From: Miltoncostaea sp050250915 | GTDB taxonomy: Bacteria > Actinomycetota > Thermoleophilia > Miltoncostaeales > Miltoncostaeaceae | Reading direction: 5' to 3' | DNA: 64,000 nt | NCBI GenBank assembly: GCA_050250915.1 | Contig: JBFWNT010000009.1 | Coordinates: 77,974 to 141,973, forward strand | Shown: positions 16,176-24,704 of the stretch, piece by piece | How the letters are laid out: every line of letters starts with the position of its first letter | How positions within the stretch are numbered: position 1 is the first letter of the stretch | Notes under the pieces: generated by a model | Told to the model about the DNA's origin: nothing | Database searches by the model: none | The model's input: the letters and a program-made list of their open reading frames with translations, nothing else | Made by a program: the position numbers and the translations under genes

Positions 16176-17576
16176 ATGGGGATGGTGATGGCAGGATGCC
16201 CTCCCGCGCCGCGGCGGCGCCGGGCCCTCGGATGGGGCCTCGCGATCGCCCTCCTCGCCCCCGTGCCCCTGGGGCCCGCCGTCGCGTCCGCGTCCACGGC
16301 CACGGAGCTCGCCCAGGCCCGCGCGCGCATCGATCGCACGTCCGCCGAGCTGATGGCCGCGCGGTCGGCCGCGGACGGCACCGGCGGGGTCGAGCGCGAC
16401 AAGCTCGAGGCCATCGAGCGGCGGCTCCAGCAGGAGAAGGCCGACCTGGTGCGGCTCGAGCGGGGCCTCACGGCCCGCCATGCCGCCGAGACGGCGGACG
16501 CCGCCGCGACGACCGAGGACGACCCCACCCTCGCCGCCACGCCCGCCGCGGAGCAGGACGGGCCCGTGGTGCGCCTCGCGGACGCTCCCGGCGGCACCGC
16601 CGTCGCCGGCACCGCGACCCCCTCCCTCTCGCCCGCCGTCCAGCGCCAGGACGAGGTGGTGCCGCAGGTGCAGGGCGACGCGGCCGCGCAGGCGTCGCGC
16701 ATCGACGGCTACCTCGCCTCCAAGTTCAGCCCGCTCACCGGCCTCGGCGCCGTGTTCGTGACCGAGTCGCAGGCGGTGGGCATGGATCCGCGCTTCCTGG
16801 TGGCCATCGCCGGCTCGGAGACGAGCTTCGGCACCTACGGGCCGTCCCAGACGATCCACAACCCGTTCGGCATGGGCCCCGGCATTGACTACCCGTCGTG
16901 GGCGGACGGGATCCGGGCCGCCGCGCAGAACCTGGGCGGCCCGCTCTACAGGGGCTCCGGCCTGGTCACGATCGTCGCCATCCGCAACCGCTGGGCGCCC
17001 GCCGGCGCCGCCAACGACCCGAGCGGCCTCAACAGCAACTGGGTCCGCAACGTCAGCACGTACCTGGCCGAGCTGGGCGGCGACCCGTCCGCCTCCGTGT
17101 TCACCGGCGTCGCGGCACCCGTGACCGCCGCGGTCCCCGGCGCCGCGACCGGCCCCACCGCGCCGCTGCCGGTCTATACGCCGCCCGCCCCCGTGCTGGG
17201 GCAGTCGGGCAAGGGCCCGTCGGCCGCCGAGTCGGCCCTGGCGGTGCTCGGCGCGCCCGGCGTGGCGAAGGGCGCCGACCCGGACACCGGCTTCTCCCCC
17301 GCCGGCCTGATCCGCTGGGCGTACGCCGAGCACGGCGTCGAGGTGCCGGGCGGCCTGGAGGCCCAGTCCACCGCGGGCCGCGCGATCGTGCCGAAGGACC
17401 TCGACTCGGGCGATGTGATCCTGTTCGCCGACGAGGACGGCACCGTGACGGGCGCCGGCCTGTACGTCGGCGGCGGCCAGTTCGTCCACAGCGAGGGCGA
17501 GGGCGGCGGCGTCCGCCTCGGGTCGCTGTACGACGCCTACTATGCCGAGAGCTACGCGGGGGCGCGCCGCTTCTAG
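16176..17576 (+). CDS. Secreted glucosaminidase-like protein with degenerate NlpC/P60 domain
   Basis: 466 residues with a signal peptide and a short coiled coil (about 40-100). The central domain (about 180-300) has SQAVGMDPRFLVAIAGSETSFG with catalytic-type Glu215 and NPFGMGP, as in glucosaminidase/lysozyme-like enzymes. The C-terminal domain has the NlpC/P60 layout (GLIRWAYAEHGV, LDSGDVILF, AGLYVGGGQFVHS), but the catalytic FDCSGL is FSPAGL (373-378), so the nucleophile Cys is absent. That domain is probably a binding module. It follows the active NlpC/P60 gene by 63 bp. Two further in-frame ATGs (16182, 16188) are alternative starts. Confidence 0.85.
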   Translation: MGMVMAGCPPAPRRRRALGWGLAIALLAPVPLGPAVASASTATELAQARARIDRTSAELMAARSAADGTGGVERDKLEAIERRLQQEKADLVRLERGLTARHAAETADAAATTEDDPTLAATPAAEQDGPVVRLADAPGGTAVAGTATPSLSPAVQRQDEVVPQVQGDAAAQASRIDGYLASKFSPLTGLGAVFVTESQAVGMDPRFLVAIAGSETSFGTYGPSQTIHNPFGMGPGIDYPSWADGIRAAAQNLGGPLYRGSGLVTIVAIRNRWAPAGAANDPSGLNSNWVRNVSTYLAELGGDPSASVFTGVAAPVTAAVPGAATGPTAPLPVYTPPAPVLGQSGKGPSAAESALAVLGAPGVAKGADPDTGFSPAGLIRWAYAEHGVEVPGGLEAQSTAGRAIVPKDLDSGDVILFADEDGTVTGAGLYVGGGQFVHSEGEGGGVRLGSLYDAYYAESYAGARRF

Positions 17577-17637
17577 GACGCCGCGCCCCGGGTGAAGGGG
17601 GGCGCAGATCCGCGCAGGTGGTGTCGCACGGCTCCAG

Positions 17638-18516
17638 GTGATCGGGGCGGCCGCGCTGTTCTCGACGGGCGGCGCGGCGATCAAGGGGACCGACTTCAGC
17701 GGCGTCCGCGGCGCGCTGGAGGTCGCGGCGTGGCGCTCCGGCGTCGCCGCCGCGGTCGTGGCGCTGGTGATGCCGTCCGCCCGGCGCGGCTGGACGTGGC
17801 GCACCTGGGCGGTGGGGGCGGCGTACGCGGCCACCGTCGTGCTGTTCGTGCTGGCCAACAAGCAGACCACCTCCGCCAACGCGATCTTCCTCCAGAGCGC
17901 CGCGCCGCTCTACGTGCTGCTGGCCGGGGTGTTCCTGCTCCACGAGCGGGCCCGGCTCGCCGACGTGGGGGTCATGGTCGTGCTGCTGGCCGGCCTGGCG
18001 CTCTGCGTCACCGGCACCGGCGCCGCAGAGGACACGGCGCCCGACCCGGCGCTGGGGAACATGTTCGCCCTGGCCTCGGGGGTGGCGTGGGCCGCGACGC
18101 TGCTGGGGCTCCGCTGGCTCGCCCGGGGCGGCCAGTCGAACGGGGCCGGGGCGGCGGTGGTCGCCGGGAACCTGATCGCGTTCGTCGCGTGCGTGCCGTT
18201 CGCGCTGCCCCCCTCGGGAGACGGCCAGGACTGGGCGCTGATCCTCTACCTCGGCGTGGTGCAGATCGCCCTCGCCTACCTGCTGCTCACGGCGGCGGTC
18301 CGCAGCGTGGCGGCGTTCGAGGTGTCGCTGCTGCTGCTGGTGGAGCCGGCGCTGAACCCGGTGTGGTCGTGGCTGTTCCTGGGCGAGACGCCGGGCGCGG
18401 TGACGATCGCGGGGGGCGCGCTCATCCTGGGCGCGACCGCCGCGAAGGTGTGGACGGACGCCCGGCGCGGCACGGAGACGGCGGTGGAGGAGGCCGCGCG
18501 GGCCGCACCTCCGTGA
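17638..18516 (+). CDS. EamA/DMT-family transporter
   Basis: 292 residues with about ten hydrophobic helices arranged as two EamA repeats (first ALFSTGGAAIK..., second GNMFALASGVAWAATLLGLRWLARG). C-terminal LLLVEPALNPVWSWLFLGETP is the family's usual EP-containing helix. It is probably an exporter of a small metabolite across the inner membrane. GTG 17638 is the only in-frame start seen; no strong ribosome site precedes it. Confidence 0.85.
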   Translation: MIGAAALFSTGGAAIKGTDFSGVRGALEVAAWRSGVAAAVVALVMPSARRGWTWRTWAVGAAYAATVVLFVLANKQTTSANAIFLQSAAPLYVLLAGVFLLHERARLADVGVMVVLLAGLALCVTGTGAAEDTAPDPALGNMFALASGVAWAATLLGLRWLARGGQSNGAGAAVVAGNLIAFVACVPFALPPSGDGQDWALILYLGVVQIALAYLLLTAAVRSVAAFEVSLLLLVEPALNPVWSWLFLGETPGAVTIAGGALILGATAAKVWTDARRGTETAVEEAARAAPP

Positions 18517-18548
18517 CCCTGGCGGGCCGCGCCGCTAACGTGCCGCCG

Positions 18549-19211
18549 ATGCGGCGCCTCCTCGTCCCGGCCCTGGCGTGCGCGGCCCTCGTCCTGCCCC
18601 TCGCGGGGCCGGCCGCGGCCGCGTCCTCGCCGCTGCCGCCGTTCCGGGCGGTGGTGCGCGCGCTGAGCCCGCAGGAGCGGGCCGACATGACGCCCAGCGT
18701 GTGGCGCAGGGGCTGCCCGGTGCCGCTGTCCCAGCTGCGGCACGTGAGCCTGCCGTACGTGGGCTTCGGCGGCGGGGCCCGCCGCGGCGCCCTGGTGGTG
18801 AACGCGTCGGCCGCGAACGACGTGGTGGCCGCCTTCCGGGAGCTCTACCGGGCCCGGTTCCCGATCCGGCGGATGAAGCCGATCCAGGCGTACGGGGGCG
18901 ACGACTTCGCCAGCATCGAGGCCGACAACACGTCGGCGTTCAACTGCCGACCCGCGACGGGGTCGTCCAATTGGTCGAACCACGCCTACGGCCTCGCCAT
19001 CGACCTGAACCCGCTCGAGAACCCCTACGTGTCCGGGGGGAGGACGTCGCACCCCGGCAGCGTCCCCTACCTCGTGCGGTCGCCGTACCGGAAGGGGATG
19101 ATCGTGGAGGGCGGCGTCGTGACCCGCGCGTTCGACGCCCGCGGCTGGGGCTGGGGCGGCCGCTGGAGCGGCACGAAGGACTACCAGCACCTGTCCGCCA
19201 ACGGGCGGTAG
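18549..19211 (+). CDS. Secreted M15 (VanY-like) D,D-carboxypeptidase
   Basis: 220 residues with a signal peptide ending near PAAAA. The M15 zinc motif is SNHAYGLAIDLNP (SxHxxGxAxDL) and the C-terminal GTKDYQHLS gives the catalytic Asp and the third ligand His. It would trim D-Ala from peptidoglycan stem peptides. It starts 32 bp after the transporter and fits the run of wall enzymes between 13.4 and 19.2 kb. Confidence 0.88.
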   Translation: MRRLLVPALACAALVLPLAGPAAAASSPLPPFRAVVRALSPQERADMTPSVWRRGCPVPLSQLRHVSLPYVGFGGGARRGALVVNASAANDVVAAFRELYRARFPIRRMKPIQAYGGDDFASIEADNTSAFNCRPATGSSNWSNHAYGLAIDLNPLENPYVSGGRTSHPGSVPYLVRSPYRKGMIVEGGVVTRAFDARGWGWGGRWSGTKDYQHLSANGR

Positions 19212-19230
19212 GGCGATCCCGGCCCACGCG

Positions 19231-20646
19231 ATGCGCCTGGAGCCGGGCGCGGCCGAGCTGGCGGCCGGGTTCGACCGGATCCGCCGGGAGCTCGGGATCC
19301 CGGGAGCGTTCCCCCCGGACGCCGAGGCGGAGGCCCGGGGGGCCGCGGTGCCGGCGGCGGGGCCGGGGCGGAGCGACCGCCGGGACCTGGAGCTGGTCAC
19401 GATCGACCCGCCGGGCTCCCGCGACCTCGATCAGGCGCTGCACATCGCCCGCCGGGGCGCGGGCTTCCGGGTGAGCTACGCGATCGCGGACGTGGGGGCG
19501 CTGGTCGCGCCGGACGGGGCGGTCGACCGGGAGGCGCGCGAGCGCGGCGTGACCGTCTACATGCCCGACCACCGGTCGCCGCTGCATCCGGATGCGCTCG
19601 GCGAGGGCACGGGCAGCCTTCTGCCGGACGCCGACCGGGCGGCGCTGCTGTGGACGATCGACGTGGACGCCCGCGGCGAGCCGGTCGCGACCGCCGTGGA
19701 GCGGGCGCTGGTGCGCAGCCGGAAGGCCCTGGGGTATCCGGAGGTGCAGGGGGCGATCGACGCGGGCTCCGCCGAGGGCACCCTGGCGCTGCTGCGCGAG
19801 GTGGGCGAGCTGCGGCTCGCCCGGGAGGCCGAGCGGGGCGGCGTGAGCCTGACGGTGCCGGTGCAGGACGTCGCCCCCGCCCCGGCCGGCGGGTACGCGC
19901 TGCGGTTCGAGGCGCCGCTGCCGGTGGAGGACTGGAACGCCCAGGTGTCGCTGCTCACGGGGATGGCGGCGGCGCGGATCATGATCGACGGCGGCGTCGG
20001 CCTGTTCCGGACCCTGGAGCCGGCCGAGGAGCGCGACCTGGCGTCGCTGCGCCGCAGCGCCCTGGCCCTCGGGGTGGAGTGGCCGGAGGGCGCGCGCTAC
20101 GCCGACGTCGTCCGCGGCCTGGACCCGCGCCGCCCCGCCCACGCCGCGTTCGCGGTCCGGGCGGGCCGCCTCTTCCGGGGGGCGGGCTACGCGGCGTGGC
20201 GCCGCGGGGACGGTCCCCCGCCGGTCCACGCCGCGATCGCCGCCCCCTACGCCCACGTGACGGCGCCGCTGCGGCGGCTGTGCGACCGGGTGGCGAACGA
20301 GGTGGTTCTGGCCCTCGCCGCCGGCGCGGAGCCGCCGGCGTGGGCCCTCGCGGCGGTGGACGACATGCCGCACCGCATGGCCGCGACCGCCGGCCGTGCC
20401 CGCGCCGCCGAGCGCGCCGCCGTCGACCATCTGGAGGCGGTCCTGCTGAGCGCCCGGATCGGGCAGCACTTCGACGGCGTCGTCACCGACGTCCGCGACG
20501 GCCGCGCGACTGTCCAGATCGCCGACCCGGCGGTGGTCGCCCCCCTCGATGGCGACGGCATCGCGCCCGGCACCCGCGTCCGCGTCCGCCTGGCCAAGGC
20601 CGACCCGGCCGAGCGAACCGTCCGTTTCGCCCTCGTCCCCACCTGA
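19231..20646 (+). CDS. RNB-domain ribonuclease (RNase II/R family)
   Basis: 471 residues, shorter than RNase R and without N-terminal cold-shock domains. The RNB active-site block IDPPGSRDLDQALHI supplies the metal-binding Asps, and YAHVTAPLRRLCDRVANEVVL is the conserved C-terminal RNB motif. A small S1-like segment follows (HFDGVVTDVRDGRATVQIAD). It would be a cytosolic 3'-5' exonuclease. Its stop is followed at 20 bp by the paired-palindrome array. Confidence 0.9.
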   Translation: MRLEPGAAELAAGFDRIRRELGIPGAFPPDAEAEARGAAVPAAGPGRSDRRDLELVTIDPPGSRDLDQALHIARRGAGFRVSYAIADVGALVAPDGAVDREARERGVTVYMPDHRSPLHPDALGEGTGSLLPDADRAALLWTIDVDARGEPVATAVERALVRSRKALGYPEVQGAIDAGSAEGTLALLREVGELRLAREAERGGVSLTVPVQDVAPAPAGGYALRFEAPLPVEDWNAQVSLLTGMAAARIMIDGGVGLFRTLEPAEERDLASLRRSALALGVEWPEGARYADVVRGLDPRRPAHAAFAVRAGRLFRGAGYAAWRRGDGPPPVHAAIAAPYAHVTAPLRRLCDRVANEVVLALAAGAEPPAWALAAVDDMPHRMAATAGRARAAERAAVDHLEAVLLSARIGQHFDGVVTDVRDGRATVQIADPAVVAPLDGDGIAPGTRVRVRLAKADPAERTVRFALVPT

Positions 20647-20665
20647 GGCGCTGGGGAGCGCCCGC

Positions 20666-20943
20666 GGTTCAATTGAACCCGCGCGTGTCCAATTGAACGT
20701 CGGGACCTGGGGAAGCGGACGAGCCCGAACCCCTCGATGAAGGGTGCGACGGATGCGCCCCGCGGCGATCCCCGAGCCGCCGGCGGTCAATTGAGACCAC
20801 CGGGGTCCAATTGAACATCGGGGCCGCGGAGAGTGGACGTTCGCCCGACCCCTTCATCGAAGGCTGAGACGTCTGCGCCCCGCGGCGATCCGACGTCCCG
20901 GCCGCCCCGTCCGATCGAGAGCGCCGGGGTTCAATTGAACCCT
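20666..20943. repeat. Tandem array of paired CAATTG palindromes
   Basis: Fills most of the 307-bp gap between the RNB gene and the convergent adenosyltransferase gene. CAATTG lies at 20670 and 20690, at 20788 and 20808, and at 20932, with a decayed CGATCG at 20912. Every pair is 20 bp apart, and most copies sit in GTTCAATTGAAC or GTCCAATTGAAC. The pairs recur every 118-124 bp in degenerate units that also share TGCGCCCCGCGGCGATCC (at 20754 and 20874) and a CCCCT(T)C-AT-GAAGG hairpin. There are two full units and part of a third. No open reading frame or CRISPR spacer structure is present. Confidence 0.8.
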
Positions 20944-20953
20944 CGCCGAGGAC

Positions 20954-21532
20954 CTACCCCTGGGGTGAGCGGCTCTCCCCAGGCTGCCAGAGGACGTCCC
21001 CGCCGGCGTCCTGGTTGGCGGCGCGGGCCAGGATGAACAGCAGATCCGAGAGCCGGTTCAGGTAGGCGAGGGCCTCCGGGGTCACGGGCTCGGCGTCGGC
21101 GAGGGCGACGGCGGCGCGCTCGGCGCGGCGGCAGACGGTGCGGGCGTGGTGGAGGGCCGCCGCCGCGGGCGTCCCCGCCGGCAGGACGAAGCTCGTGAGG
21201 TCGGGGAGGGTCTCGTTCACCCGGTCGCAGAGGGCCTCCAGGCGCTCCACCTGGGACGCGTCGACCCGCAGGCGGCTCCGTCCGTCCTCGTCGCCCGGCG
21301 GGACGCACAGGTCGGCGCCGACGTCGAACAGCTCGTTTTGGACCGTCGCGAGCCAGCCGTCGACCTCCGGCGGCAGGCCCTGCGCCCGCGCGACCCCTAC
21401 GACGGCGTTCAGCTCGTCCACCTCGCCGTACGCGACCACCCGCGGGCTGGTCTTGCGGGCGCGGCTCATGTCGCCGAGGTGGGTGTCCCCCGCGTCGCCG
21501 AGCCGCGTGTAGATGCGGGTGAGCCGGACCAC
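20954..21532 (-). CDS. ATP:cob(I)alamin adenosyltransferase, PduO type
   Basis: 192 residues. The N-terminal TRIYTRLGDAGDTHLGD is the PduO P-loop-like ATP site. AYGEVDELNAVVG, SFVLPAGTPAAAALHHARTVCRRAER and YLNRLSDLLFILAR are the remaining family blocks. It makes adenosylcobalamin in the cytosol. Start GTG 21532. No cobalamin-dependent enzyme gene is adjacent in this window. Confidence 0.95.
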   Translation of the reverse strand: MVRLTRIYTRLGDAGDTHLGDMSRARKTSPRVVAYGEVDELNAVVGVARAQGLPPEVDGWLATVQNELFDVGADLCVPPGDEDGRSRLRVDASQVERLEALCDRVNETLPDLTSFVLPAGTPAAAALHHARTVCRRAERAAVALADAEPVTPEALAYLNRLSDLLFILARAANQDAGGDVLWQPGESRSPQG

Positions 21533-21566
21533 GACCCGGACCCTAGGGCACGGGCCCCATCGCCTT

Positions 21567-22034
21567 CTAGGCGGGCGGCCCCGCGAAGTTCACGGTGAAG
21601 AAGATCTGCCCGTTGCAGTCGGACGCGGCGCCGACGCCGGTGATCTTCCACTCCCCGGACCGGATGTTGGCCCGGTGCGCCGGGCTCGCGAGCATCGCCT
21701 GCATCGCCAGCTCCGCCGACGGCGCCATCGCGATGTTCTGGGCCCCCGCGCGACCCTGCGCCCACGACATCGAACCGCTGTGCGCGAACTTCCCGCCCCG
21801 CGCCATCTTCAGGCTCTTCTGGCGTCCGGCCTTCACCAGCACCGGGTCCTTCGCCACCTTCCCGACCTTCGCGGACTTGCGGTCCGCCGCGATCATCGCG
21901 ACCAGCGCCTTCTCGGACGCGGGCTGCGGTGCGGGCGTGCACGCGTTCTGCGCGACCGCTGCGGTTGGGATGAGGAGACCGACGGCAAGACCGGCCACGG
22001 CGAGGCCGCGGCCCGTCCTCGGGGCACCACGCAT
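21567..22034 (-). CDS. Secreted CAP-domain (SCP/PR1-like) protein
   Basis: 155 residues with a signal peptide ending near AAVAQ. The CAP fold is indicated by ALVAMIAADR, FAHSGSM with a His, AQNIAM (the GENI-like motif), and SPAHRANIRSGEWKITGVG. Bacterial CAP proteins are extracellular; their function is usually unknown. It starts 148 bp downstream, on the minus strand, of the end of the cca gene. Confidence 0.85.
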   Translation of the reverse strand: MRGAPRTGRGLAVAGLAVGLLIPTAAVAQNACTPAPQPASEKALVAMIAADRKSAKVGKVAKDPVLVKAGRQKSLKMARGGKFAHSGSMSWAQGRAGAQNIAMAPSAELAMQAMLASPAHRANIRSGEWKITGVGAASDCNGQIFFTVNFAGPPA

Positions 22035-22182
22035 GCATTTCCTCCCGGTCGGGGGCGAATCGCTCGGGGGGTACTACGGCACGGGGGGAACCTAGGGGGC
22101 TGACAGCCTCGTCACAAGCTCCGCTTGCGTTTTTCGAACAATCAGTGGAGCCGAACCCTCCGATCGGGACCCGCGGGACCCC

Positions 22183-23583
22183 CTAGCCGAAGTAGGACCT
22201 CACGAACCTGCGGGCCTGCGCGTCGGTCCGGATGGCGCCCACCACCTGCCCCTCCCGCAGGGCGTCCACGACCTCTGCCAGCCACGGCCCCGGCGCCCGC
22301 CCCAGCTCCCGCGCGATCTCGTCGCCGGCCAGCAGCGGCCGCACCGGGCCCCGGTCGAGGAGCGTGAAGTAGGCGTCCATCACCTCGCGGGCCAGCACCA
22401 GGTGGCGGCGGATCGCGACGTCCGACCCCTTCCCCCGTGTGGCGAGCCGGTCCGCGCAGGTCAGCAGGATGATCTCCACCTCCCACGGCGCGGTGCGGCG
22501 CAGGTAGCGGTCGATCTCCCGCAGCGAGAGCGGCCCGCGGTGCACCAGGAAGCCCAGCGGGAGGTGCAGCCGGACGCAGTCCACCGTGAAGTCCCGCAGC
22601 CGCGCGGACGTGTGCAGGCGGCGCATCAGGTCGTCCGCCATGTCCGCGCCCGTGCGGTCGTGCCCCATGAACGTGACGCGCCCCTCCGGCGTGACCGCGT
22701 GGGTCGCGGGCTTCGCCATGTCGTGCAGCAGCGCCGGGAACATGAGCGCGTCGCGGCGGGTCAGCTCGTCGGCCAGCGGCGCGGCCAGCACCTCCAGCAC
22801 GCGCCCGGCGCGGCTGCGGAACACCGGCTCCGGGTCGGCGGCGAGCGCGACGACGTGCTCCACCACCTCCAGCGTGTGTCCCAGCACGTCCTTGTGGTGG
22901 TAGACGCTCTGGTCGAGGCCCCGCGCCGCGTCCAGCTCGGGCACGAGCGCCCCGAGCACCCCCAGGTCGTCCATCAGCGCGAACGCGCGGTCGGGGCGCG
23001 GCAGCCGGGTGATCCGCCCGAGCTCGTCGGCCAGGCGCTCCCCCGGGGCGTCCCACAGACCCGCGGCGTCGCGGCGGGCCGCCGCGGCCGTCCCGTCCTC
23101 CACCCTCCACCCGAGCTGCTCGGCGACGCGGGCCAGGCGGAGCAGCCGCACCGGGTCGTCGCGGAACGCCGAGGGCCCCACCATCCGCAGCACGCCGGCC
23201 GCGATGTCGGCCAGGCCGCCGTGCGGGTCGATGACCGCCTCGGGCGCGCGGGCGTCGACCGCCATCGCGTTGACCGTGAGGTCGCGCCGCGACAGGTCCT
23301 CCTCCAGCGTCCCGCCCTGGAGCGGCGTGATGTCCACCTGCGCCGCCAGCGACCCGCCCTGCACGCGCCACGCGCCGAACGCGCGCGACAGGCGGAAGCG
23401 GGTGGCGCCCGCCGCCTGCGCCAGCGCCCTGGCCGCCGCGGCGGCGTCGCCGTCGATCGCGACGTCCAGGTCGGTCACGGGGCGGCCCACCAGGGCGTCG
23501 CGCACGCCGCCGCCGACCGCCCAGGCCGGGGCGTCGATGGGCGCCAGCGGCGCGACGAGGGCCGCGAGGTCCGGCCGGCTCAC
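22183..23583 (-). CDS. cca: CCA tRNA nucleotidyltransferase / poly(A) polymerase family, with HD domain
   Basis: 466 residues from GTG 23583, overlapping the alr stop (GTGA). Nucleotidyltransferase blocks: AVGGGVRDALVGR, DLDVAIDGD, RRDLTVNAMAVD and PVRLLRLARVAEQLGW. An HD domain follows (MFPALLHDMAKPAT; HDRTGADMADDLMRRL). This matches class II CCA-adding enzymes with an HD phosphohydrolase domain. It completes or repairs tRNA 3' ends. Its place directly after alr in this conserved cell-wall/metabolism block is less common. Confidence 0.92.
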   Translation of the reverse strand: MSRPDLAALVAPLAPIDAPAWAVGGGVRDALVGRPVTDLDVAIDGDAAAAARALAQAAGATRFRLSRAFGAWRVQGGSLAAQVDITPLQGGTLEEDLSRRDLTVNAMAVDARAPEAVIDPHGGLADIAAGVLRMVGPSAFRDDPVRLLRLARVAEQLGWRVEDGTAAAARRDAAGLWDAPGERLADELGRITRLPRPDRAFALMDDLGVLGALVPELDAARGLDQSVYHHKDVLGHTLEVVEHVVALAADPEPVFRSRAGRVLEVLAAPLADELTRRDALMFPALLHDMAKPATHAVTPEGRVTFMGHDRTGADMADDLMRRLHTSARLRDFTVDCVRLHLPLGFLVHRGPLSLREIDRYLRRTAPWEVEIILLTCADRLATRGKGSDVAIRRHLVLAREVMDAYFTLLDRGPVRPLLAGDEIARELGRAPGPWLAEVVDALREGQVVGAIRTDAQARRFVRSYFG

Positions 23584-24704
23584 CCCTCGTGGACCCGGGG
23601 GACCCGCGGCCCCACGGCGCAGGTCACCTCGTAGTTGATCGTGCCGCGCCACGCGGCGACCTCCTCCGCGGTGATCCGCTCGCCCCCCTGGACGCCGATC
23701 AGCACCACCTCGTCGCCCACGCCGTCCGGGGACTCGGGCCCCAGGTCGACCGTGAGCTGGTCCATCGAGATCGTCCCGACCACCGGCACCCGCCGGCCGC
23801 CCACCAGCACCTGCGCGCGCCCCGTGAGGCACCGGGCGTAGCCGTCGGCGTAGCCCACCGGCACCAGGCCGATGCGCGTGCCGCGCGCCGCCCGCCACAC
23901 CCGGCCGTACCCCACGCTCTCCCGGGAGCGGAGCGTCTTCACCGACCCCAGGTACGAGACCAGCGACATCGCGGGCCGCAGGTCGTCGTCGTCGGGGTCG
24001 CCCATGAACGGCGAGCACCCGTAGAGCGCGATGCCGCACCGCACCATGTCGAACGCGGCGCCGGGCTCGCGGAGCGTGGCGGCGGAGTTGGCGGCGTGGA
24101 CCGCGGCGTCCGGGAACCGCCGCCGCAGCGCGGGCACCCGACCGCGGAAGCGCAGCAGCTGCTCGCCCATGAACCCGGCGTTCTCGCCCTCCCTCTCGTC
24201 GGCCGTCGCGAAGTGGGTCATCAGGCCGGCCACGCGGATCCCCGGCCCCGCGGCGGCGGCCGCCTCAACCAGCGCGTCGACGTCCTCGGGCCGCGCGCCC
24301 AGCCGGCCCATCCCCGTGTCGAGCTTCAGGTGCACCGGCAGCGGGACCCCGCGCCGCGCCCCGGCCGCCGCCGCGGCGGCCACGGCCTCGGGGGTCCACA
24401 CGGTGGGCTCCGTCTCCGCGGCGGCGGCGCGCTCCCACTCGTCGCCGGTCAGGGGCCCCATGATCAGGATCGGCGCGTCCAGGCCGGCGGCGCGGAGCGC
24501 CTGCGCCTCGCTGACCGCCGCCACCGCCAGGGCGGTGGCGCCGCCCTCCAGGGCCGCGCGGGCGGCGGGGACGGCGCCGTGCCCGTAGCCGTCGGCCTTC
24601 ACCACCGCCATCAGGCGGGCGCCCCCGGCGGCACGCCGGAGGGTGGCGGCGTTGTGCCGGATCGCCCCGAGGCTGATCCGCGCGACGGCCCGGTCGGCGC
24701 TCAC
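23580..24704 (-). CDS. alr: Alanine racemase
   Basis: 374 residues from GTG 24704 (GTGA overlap with nnr). The PLP lysine is in VVKADGYGHGA, and the second base is the Tyr of ESVGYGRVWRA. Other conserved blocks are LKLDTGMGRLG, AANSAATL and GTISMDQLTVDLG. It makes D-alanine for peptidoglycan. Co-located with acpS and nnr as in many actinobacteria. Confidence 0.96.
   Translation of the reverse strand: MSADRAVARISLGAIRHNAATLRRAAGGARLMAVVKADGYGHGAVPAARAALEGGATALAVAAVSEAQALRAAGLDAPILIMGPLTGDEWERAAAAETEPTVWTPEAVAAAAAAGARRGVPLPVHLKLDTGMGRLGARPEDVDALVEAAAAAGPGIRVAGLMTHFATADEREGENAGFMGEQLLRFRGRVPALRRRFPDAAVHAANSAATLREPGAAFDMVRCGIALYGCSPFMGDPDDDDLRPAMSLVSYLGSVKTLRSRESVGYGRVWRAARGTRIGLVPVGYADGYARCLTGRAQVLVGGRRVPVVGTISMDQLTVDLGPESPDGVGDEVVLIGVQGGERITAEEVAAWRGTINYEVTCAVGPRVPRVHEG

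Noticed and set aside
18960..18990. CAATTG at 18968 as another member of the paired palindrome family
   Set aside because: There is no partner 20 bp on either side, and it encodes conserved residues (SNWSNH) of the M15 peptidase.
20666..20943. CRISPR-like array
   Set aside because: Units are 118-124 bp, degenerate and palindromic, without regular unique spacers of 30-40 bp, and no cas genes are nearby.
22105..22140. Plus-strand intrinsic terminator (CAAGC-TCC-GCTTG then CGTTTTT)
   Set aside because: The stem is only 5 bp and no plus-strand gene ends here; it lies upstream of the minus-strand CAP gene and may be part of its promoter.
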